Below the pieces are notes generated by a model. That model did not search any database. It was not told where the DNA came from and saw nothing but the letters and a program-made list of their open reading frames with translations. This document shows, one piece after another, positions 59,537 to 64,000 of a stretch of DNA of 64,000 bases (its first letter is position 1; the number at the start of each line of letters is the position of its first letter). The translations under genes were made by a program, and so were the position numbers. Source of the stretch: Nonomuraea wenchangensis (GTDB lineage: Bacteria; Actinomycetota; Actinomycetes; Streptosporangiales; Streptosporangiaceae); the NCBI RefSeq assembly GCF_900111685.1, contig NZ_FOHX01000001.1, positions 1-64,000 on the forward strand, in the 5' to 3' direction.

Positions 59537-59621
59537 CCGTCCCCGGCGGGTGCTGCCACGGGCCCGGCCGCGTCGCTACGCTGGACCGGCCGGACGCGGG
59601 GACGGCCAGGGTGGAGGCGAC

Positions 59622-60944
59622 GTGAGGCGGAAGCAGGAAGCCGCGCGGCGTGGTCTCCTCGCTGCCCTGCGCGCCGACCTGTGGTCCACGGCCGCCGACT
59701 CGCTCCCCCGGATGCGCGGGCCGCGCCCGCTGGCCCGGCTGCCGCACGTCCTGGTCGTCCTGTACGCGCTGGTCCTGGGCCTGTTCCCGGACGGCGAGGG
59801 CATCGATCCGACGGTCCCGCTGCTCGCGACGGCGCAGGCGGCGACGCTGGTGGCCGCGATGTTCCGCCCGCTGCCGGCCTTCTGGGCGTCGCTCGCCGTC
59901 GTGCTCGCCGGAGCCCGTACCGGGATGACGTACCTGCCGCAGACCCTCACCTTCCCCTGGATGGTCGAGCCGGGAGCGCGCCTGCCGAGGTTCCAGCACG
60001 CCGACCCGGTGGCGTTCCCCTGGACGGGGTCGGGGATCTTCCTGCACGCCGGGGTGCTGTTCCTGCTGGCCCTGCGGGTACGGCCCCGCGCCGCCGCGGA
60101 GACGCTGGCGATCAGCGTGCTCGCCGCGGCGGCGTGCGTGGTGCTCCTGCCCGAGCAGACGGGCGGCACCCCCGTGCTCGCCGTCCCCGTGTACGCGTTC
60201 GCCGTCGCCTCGGGCATGATGACGCGGCTGCTGAGGACGACCCGGACCCGGCTGGAGGCCCAGGAGGAGCTGACGGCGGAGGAGCGCGCCCACCGCACGC
60301 TGCTCCAGGAGCGCAGCAGGATCGCCCGTGAGCTGCACGACGTGGTGGCGCACCACATGTCGGTGATCTCCATCCAGGCGCAGGTGGCGCCGCACCTCGT
60401 CCGCGACCCGCCCGACGAGCTGCGCGACAACCTCGCCGGCATCCGCGAGAACGCCGTCGAGGCGCTGACCGAGCTGCGCAGGATCCTCGGCGTGCTGCGT
60501 ACGGAGGACAGCGCGAAGGACGGGCAGGCGCCGCAGCCGACGCTGGACCGGCTCGGCGAGCTGCTGGCGAACGTGCGCGGCGCGGGCGTCGCGCTCACCG
60601 AGGAGATCGCGGGCGAGCCGCGTCCGCTCGCGCCCGGCGTGGAGCTGTCGGCGTTCCGGATCGTGCAGGAGGCGCTCAGCAACGCGATGCGGCACGCGCC
60701 GGGCGCGGCCGTGACGCTCCGGCTGCGTTACCGGCCGGACGCTCTGACGATCCGGGTCGTCAACGCCGCCCCGGCGAAGCCCGTGACGGCCCCGGGCGGC
60801 GGGCACGGGCTGCCGGGCATGCGCGAGCGCGCCGCCATGCTCGGCGGCGACCTGGTCGCCGGGCCGACGCCGGACGGCGGCTACGAGGTCAGCGCGTTCC
60901 TGCCCGCCGGCCCTTCCGGGAAAGGTGACGAGAGCGCCCCATGA
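59622..60944 (+). CDS. Sensor histidine kinase, NarX/DesK type
   Basis: 440 residues. About five TM helices (about 40-205), no large extracellular sensor. HisKA_3 dimerisation box RSRIARELHDVVAHHMSV with phospho-acceptor His239. GHKL domain: FRIVQEALSNAMRHAP and GHGLPGMRERAAMLGG. The D-box is degenerate (IRVVNAAP), as is common in this group. GTG 59622, with GGAGG 5 bases upstream, is preferred over in-frame starts within the preceding gene. It overlaps the response regulator by 4 bases; cognate pair. Confidence 0.88.
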   Translation: MRRKQEAARRGLLAALRADLWSTAADSLPRMRGPRPLARLPHVLVVLYALVLGLFPDGEGIDPTVPLLATAQAATLVAAMFRPLPAFWASLAVVLAGARTGMTYLPQTLTFPWMVEPGARLPRFQHADPVAFPWTGSGIFLHAGVLFLLALRVRPRAAAETLAISVLAAAACVVLLPEQTGGTPVLAVPVYAFAVASGMMTRLLRTTRTRLEAQEELTAEERAHRTLLQERSRIARELHDVVAHHMSVISIQAQVAPHLVRDPPDELRDNLAGIRENAVEALTELRRILGVLRTEDSAKDGQAPQPTLDRLGELLANVRGAGVALTEEIAGEPRPLAPGVELSAFRIVQEALSNAMRHAPGAAVTLRLRYRPDALTIRVVNAAPAKPVTAPGGGHGLPGMRERAAMLGGDLVAGPTPDGGYEVSAFLPAGPSGKGDESAP

Positions 60945-61612
60945 CGAGCATCCGCGTGCTCATAGCCGACGACCAGGCGATGGTCCGCCAGGGCTTCACC
61001 GTGCTGCTCGACGCCGAGCCGGGCATCGAGGTCGCCGGCCAGGCCGCGAACGGCCTCGAAGCCGTCGCCATGGCCGCCGAGCTGAACCCCGACGTCGTGC
61101 TCATGGACGTGCGGATGCCCGAGCTGGGCGGCATCGAGGCCACCCGCCGCATCGCGGCCCGGACGGGCACGACGGTGAAGGTCCTGATGCTGACCACGTT
61201 CGACCTGGACGACTACGTGTACGAGGCGCTGCGCGCCGGCGCGTCCGGCTTCCTGCTCAAGGACGCCTCGGCGGCCGAGCTGGCGCAGGCGGTGCGGGTG
61301 GTCGCGGCCGGGGACGCGCTGCTCGCGCCGGCCGTCACCAGGCGGCTCATCGCCGAGTTCACGCGGCTGAGCGCCGGGCCTCGCCCGCCGATGAAGGAGC
61401 GCCTCGGCGACCTGACCGAGCGGGAGACGGAGGTGCTGGCGCTGGTCGCGCAGGGCCTGTCGAACGCGGAGATCGCGGCCGGCCTGGTGGTCGCCGAGCA
61501 GACGGTCAAGACGCACGTGAGCCGGATCCTGGTCAAGCTCGGGCTGCGCGACCGGACGCAGGCGGCGGTGTTCGCGTACGAGACGGGCCTGGTCCGCCCG
61601 TCCGGCTACTGA
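60941..61612 (+). CDS. NarL-family response regulator
   Basis: 223 residues. Receiver domain: ADDQAMVRQG acidic pair, phospho-Asp56 (VLMDVRMP), Thr (MLTTFD) and Lys107 (FLLKDAS). LuxR-type HTH at the C-terminus: LTERETEVLALVAQGLSN, then VKTHVSRILVKLG. Partner of the histidine kinase, with which it overlaps (ATGA). Targets unknown. Its 3' end overlaps the convergent pseudogene by 7 bases. Confidence 0.93.
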   Translation: MTSIRVLIADDQAMVRQGFTVLLDAEPGIEVAGQAANGLEAVAMAAELNPDVVLMDVRMPELGGIEATRRIAARTGTTVKVLMLTTFDLDDYVYEALRAGASGFLLKDASAAELAQAVRVVAAGDALLAPAVTRRLIAEFTRLSAGPRPPMKERLGDLTERETEVLALVAQGLSNAEIAAGLVVAEQTVKTHVSRILVKLGLRDRTQAAVFAYETGLVRPSGY

Positions 61613-61905
61613 CCCCGCCCAGCCTGCCACTGCCGGACCCAGGCGCGGCCGTAGTCGTTGCCGTGCGGGGTGCGCAGCACAGTGTGGACGTGGAACGGCT
61701 TGGGGGTGTCGTAGTCGAGGAAGACGCCGCAGTGGTGGTCGAGCTCGGCGATGAGGACGGGCGACTGGAGCCGGTAGTAGAAGACGTCGCCGGGCCGGTG
61801 CCCGCCGATCCAGCAGAACCAGGTCTCCTCCAGGTGGGCGGCGACCTCCCTGAGCCGGGCGGCGCGCGGTCCCTCGGGCAGGAGCCCGGCGAACGTGGCG
61901 CGGGT
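61606..61905 (-). pseudogene. DUF3500 protein, C-terminal fragment
   Basis: About 95 residues after the junction near 61905 read as the end of a DUF3500 protein: ETWFCWIGGHRPGDVFYYRL, SPVLIAELDHHCGVFLDYD, then HTVLRTPHGNDYG. The first 250 or so residues of that family are missing. The frame continues from the terminase remnant upstream, so this is a chimeric remnant of a recombination, not a working gene. Confidence 0.7.
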
Positions 61906-62706
61906 ACAGATACAACCGGCCGTCCGGATCCTCGGTCCAGCGCCGCACGATGAAGGGGGTGGTGTAACCGAAGCCCACCGTCCGCCTTCGGGTCCAGCCT
62001 CTGGGGATGGGGAGCCGATCGGCCAGGTGCATGGAGGGGTCGAAGTCCTCGCCCTGACGAGCCGGCCGAGCTTGCCGATGTAGTCGGTGCCGACCGGCGT
62101 GGGCTGGCCGTCGTCGTCGAACAGGACAGGGTTGTCCTCGTGGCGGCAATCGAGCACCACCGTGTCGCCCCGGTCGCAGCGGGCCCTAAGCCAAAGCCAG
62201 TGCGTCGGCACCGAGGGGTTGGTGTCGGCGATCAGCTGCTGGAAGGACACCTTGCCGTTGCGCAGGCGGGTGGTGATGGCTTCCCAGTCGTCCTCGGTCA
62301 GCTCGATGGCTTCTTGGACGTAGGCGATGTCGTACTCCGAGGACATGATCTTCGTGGCCTTATCCATGCCGCCGACCACGATGACGCTGCCGTTGGTGTA
62401 CCGGTAGGAGGCCGCCTCCTGGGCGCTGCCGCCGTACCAGACCACGTCCCCGGCAGCGAGGGACTCCTTGGCCACGTGCTCGCGGAAGGTGACCAGGCTA
62501 GTGGAGCCGAGCGAGACCGCCGTCTTCCGCACGATCAGGGCCCGCATCCCGGGATTGAGCAGGGCCATCAGATGCAGCTTTTCCAGGCAGGCTCGGGACT
62601 TGCCCGTGCCCGCAGGGCCGGACAGGAGAACCTCAGGAGTTCTGCAGTCGAAGAGGGCGGCGGCCACACCGCGTGGTCGGTAGTGGTGCCGAAGGGCAAC
62701 GCCCAT
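61896..62706 (-). pseudogene. Phage terminase large subunit, frameshifted remnant
   Basis: N-terminal ATPase part: LLSGPAGTGKSRACLEKL (Walker A near residue 33), MRALIVRKTAVSL, YDIAYVQEAIELTEDDWE (Walker B-like). After YIGKLGRL (about 62070) the frame changes: EDFDPSMHL and GWTRRRTVGFGYTTPF, a terminase nuclease start, are in the next frame until about 61905. An internal deletion probably caused the shift. AAAAGGTGG precedes ATG 62706. It is a prophage or gene-transfer remnant; no other capsid genes are seen here. Confidence 0.8.
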
Positions 62707-62954
62707 GAACCACCACCTTTTCGGCCCGGATCTTTGGCCATTTTCGGGCCCACCTCATCGCAAGACGGCCCCGGCTTGAGCGCTTCCGCCTAAGCTCGCC
62801 GTTGCGGAGATGTCCCATCGGGACGTCATGACGCTCCGCTCGATCCCAGGTAGATCGCGGGGATCCTGAGCCGAAGGGCCCGGGACCTCCGAGGCGCAAG
62901 AGAGCCCCCTAAAAAAGACAGAGGCTCCGCCTCGGGAACGAGGAGATGAGAGTC

Positions 62955-63074
62955 ATGTCCCCTGAGCAGGGCAAACGGAGCCGCTGGTGGTGGGTTCCGG
63001 GAACGGCAGTGGCGGTCATTTCAGCAATGAGGTTCGCCTACCAGATCCTCCGCGACCACCATTACCTCTTCTAG
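62955..63074 (+). CDS. Small WWxPGT membrane peptide A (39 residues)
   Basis: MSPEQGKRSRWWWVPGTAVA starts a 39-residue peptide with one hydrophobic helix (PGTAVAVISAMRFAYQI) and a charged tail (RDHHYLF). GAGGAG is 9 bases before ATG 62955; ATG 62946 is an alternative. It shares the pattern R-x-W-W-x-P-G-T-x2-A-V-I-S-A-x-R-x-A-Y-x3-R-D-H with the peptide at 63863, so conserved protein-level similarity supports real coding. Function unknown. Confidence 0.6.
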   Translation: MSPEQGKRSRWWWVPGTAVAVISAMRFAYQILRDHHYLF

Positions 63075-63084
63075 AGGTAGCAAA

Positions 63085-63114
63085 GGGCCCCGGCCGGTTC
63101 GTCCGGTTCGGGGC
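63085..63114. terminator. Bidirectional terminator
   Basis: GGGCCCCGGCCGG, short loop, CCGGTTCGGGGCTC: imperfect GC-rich stem between peptide A and the convergent one-TM protein. Confidence 0.6.
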
Positions 63115-63129
63115 TCTGCGCTGTGCCGG

Positions 63130-63666
63130 CTAAGAGGCCAGTTCCTTATTCATCACGTCGCTGAGCTGGCGGGCCGCGACCTCCATTGACTGACTTGAAT
63201 CGAACAGCTCGTCTTTCAGGGTCGGCAACTCGGACAGATCTCCTTCAAAGACCTCTCGCATCCCCACCCGGTTGATTGAGTGCCTAAAATGAAGAAGCCA
63301 CTGATCAAAAGCGGCTCGGACGGCTTCGGATCCATAGATGGCCACCTTTGTCCGCGCGGCCATGTGTTCCTCGGGAGAAGGGAGTGAGGTGACCTGCTCT
63401 CCTACGAACTTGATGCTCGAACTCATGTCGCCTACGGCTACGGTCGCGTTCTGCACAGTGGTCATGACCTCAAGGTACGCAGTCGCCCTACGAGCTTCCC
63501 GCGCCTGCTGGAGAGTCGACGTGCTGTTGATGGTGGCCACACGCTCGGCGTGCTGCCGTCCCTGATGTCCTGCATACCAGGTGAAACCCACGCCGACGAT
63601 GCCGCTCACCCCGGTCATCACGGGGGCGACCCACTCCCATGCCATTGACCCAGTATGGGGGCTCAT
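63130..63666 (-). CDS. One-TM protein of unknown function
   Basis: 178 residues. One N-terminal TM helix (WVAPVMTGVSGIVGVGFTW, about 9-28), then about 145 cytosolic residues rich in charged helices (RVATINSTSTLQQAREARRA, NATVAVGDMSSSIKF). No known domain recognised. Start ATG 63666 is after TAAATAGAT; ATG 63645 is an alternative. Lower GC and less biased codons than the neighbours suggest acquired DNA. It sits between the two paralogous peptides. Confidence 0.65.
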   Translation of the reverse strand: MSPHTGSMAWEWVAPVMTGVSGIVGVGFTWYAGHQGRQHAERVATINSTSTLQQAREARRATAYLEVMTTVQNATVAVGDMSSSIKFVGEQVTSLPSPEEHMAARTKVAIYGSEAVRAAFDQWLLHFRHSINRVGMREVFEGDLSELPTLKDELFDSSQSMEVAARQLSDVMNKELAS

Positions 63667-63862
63667 AACCGATCTATTTACGGACGAACCATTATGGGAA
63701 TTTAGGGCCGGAATCATCGACAGTGTTTGACCATGACATGACGAGAGCAGCTACGGTCTTCTCATCCCAAAACCCGCAGAAGGAATCGGTTAGTTGCAAA
63801 GACGACAAAACCATTCACCATAGACACCCCCGTCCGTGGTGTTACCTTTGCGGGAGCTATAA

Positions 63863-63997
63863 ATGAAAAACCCCGATAACGAGCACAAGAAGCCCAGCCG
63901 TTTCTGGTGGCTGCCAGGAACTGTCTCGGCCGTCATCTCAGCGGCGAGGCTCGCCTATGAGTTCGTACGGGATCACTACCACCTGAACGGTCGGTAG
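63863..63997 (+). CDS. Small WWxPGT membrane peptide B (44 residues)
   Basis: MKNPDNEHKKPSRFWWLPGT starts a 44-residue peptide with a single hydrophobic helix (VSAVISAARLAYEFV) and end RDHYHLNGR. About 60 percent of the core positions match peptide A at 62955, while the DNA between has drifted, which suggests selection on protein. GGGAG is 7 bases before ATG 63863. The AT-richer 63720-63862 gap shows no other gene. Function unknown. Confidence 0.6.
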   Translation: MKNPDNEHKKPSRFWWLPGTVSAVISAARLAYEFVRDHYHLNGR

Positions 63998-64000
63998 CGG

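Noticed and set aside
62633..62899. 88-codon minus-strand frame upstream of the terminase remnant as a small terminase gene
   Set aside because: It overlaps the terminase start in another frame and has no recognisable terminase small-subunit or HNH motif.
1..64000. CRISPR array, tRNA or rRNA genes
   Set aside because: No regularly spaced direct repeats and no recognisable tRNA or rRNA sequence were noticed by eye.

Overview
The window is very GC-rich, uses many GTG starts and has many genes with a TAnnnT box 6-8 bases before the start codon (leaderless style). Its gene content (CASTOR/POLLUX channel, TIGR03086 protein, DUF427, SPW, STAS/anti-sigma ATPase, HxlR and TetR regulators, spore-associated-protein-like domain) points to a sporulating actinomycete, most likely Streptosporangiaceae (Nonomuraea-like). 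The genus is an inference. No rRNA, tRNA or CRISPR array was seen. Most of the window reads as ordinary chromosome; both edges carry mobile-DNA debris.

Layout. 1-315: 3' end of an IS701-type transposase with a -1 frameshift at a slippery heptamer. 318-9251: ion channel, Ser/Thr kinase, AAA ATPase, and a DUF6493-like/SWIM pair. 9372-13574: C39-like peptidase, S9 peptidase and M20 peptidase. 13653-20698: TIGR03086, DUF427, PAP2-like, two DUF72 proteins, NAD kinase, YibE/F and a CorA-like transporter. 20716-22023: compact second threonyl-tRNA synthetase preceded by a Thr-rich leader peptide. 22104-27892: regulators, FMN reductase/HxlR pair, nucleotidyltransferase, secreted phosphodiesterase, DUF1345-STAS, SPW. 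27972-29109: Mn-type (yybP-ykoY) riboswitch and TerC exporter. 29128-33656: ABC exporter, hydrolase, XRE regulator, secreted M23 peptidase fused to a SapA-like domain.

33722-39319 is a tightly overlapping minus-strand operon: prolyl-iminopeptidase-like hydrolase, Xaa-Pro peptidase-like M24 enzyme, then a three-part flavin/Fe-S dehydrogenase of the HcnABC / D-hydroxyproline dehydrogenase type. Together they suggest breakdown of proline or hydroxyproline peptides. A stand-alone TnpB element (39650-40870) follows, then an SDR/TetR divergent pair with two palindromic operators, a secreted PL9-type pectate lyase with a ricin-type lectin domain, a glycosyltransferase/VOC pair, a small protease inhibitor and RecQ.

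50149-56498 holds a HutC-type GntR regulator facing an APC permease, FGGY kinase and two flavoproteins in translationally coupled order: a catabolic operon resembling the glycerol-kinase / anaerobic glycerol-3-phosphate dehydrogenase set but with an amino-acid-type permease, substrate unknown. 56510-58463 is a P450-TetR operon behind a 30-bp double palindrome. 58568-61612 is a DUF1023 hydrolase and a NarL-type two-component system. 61606-64000 is lower in GC and carries a broken terminase joined to a DUF3500 fragment, plus two paralogous 39/44-residue membrane peptides flanking an unknown one-TM protein.

The most notable signals are the threonine leader/attenuator-like region of the second ThrRS, the paralogous micropeptide pair at the right edge, the orphan kinase/flavoprotein operon and the proline-peptide operon.
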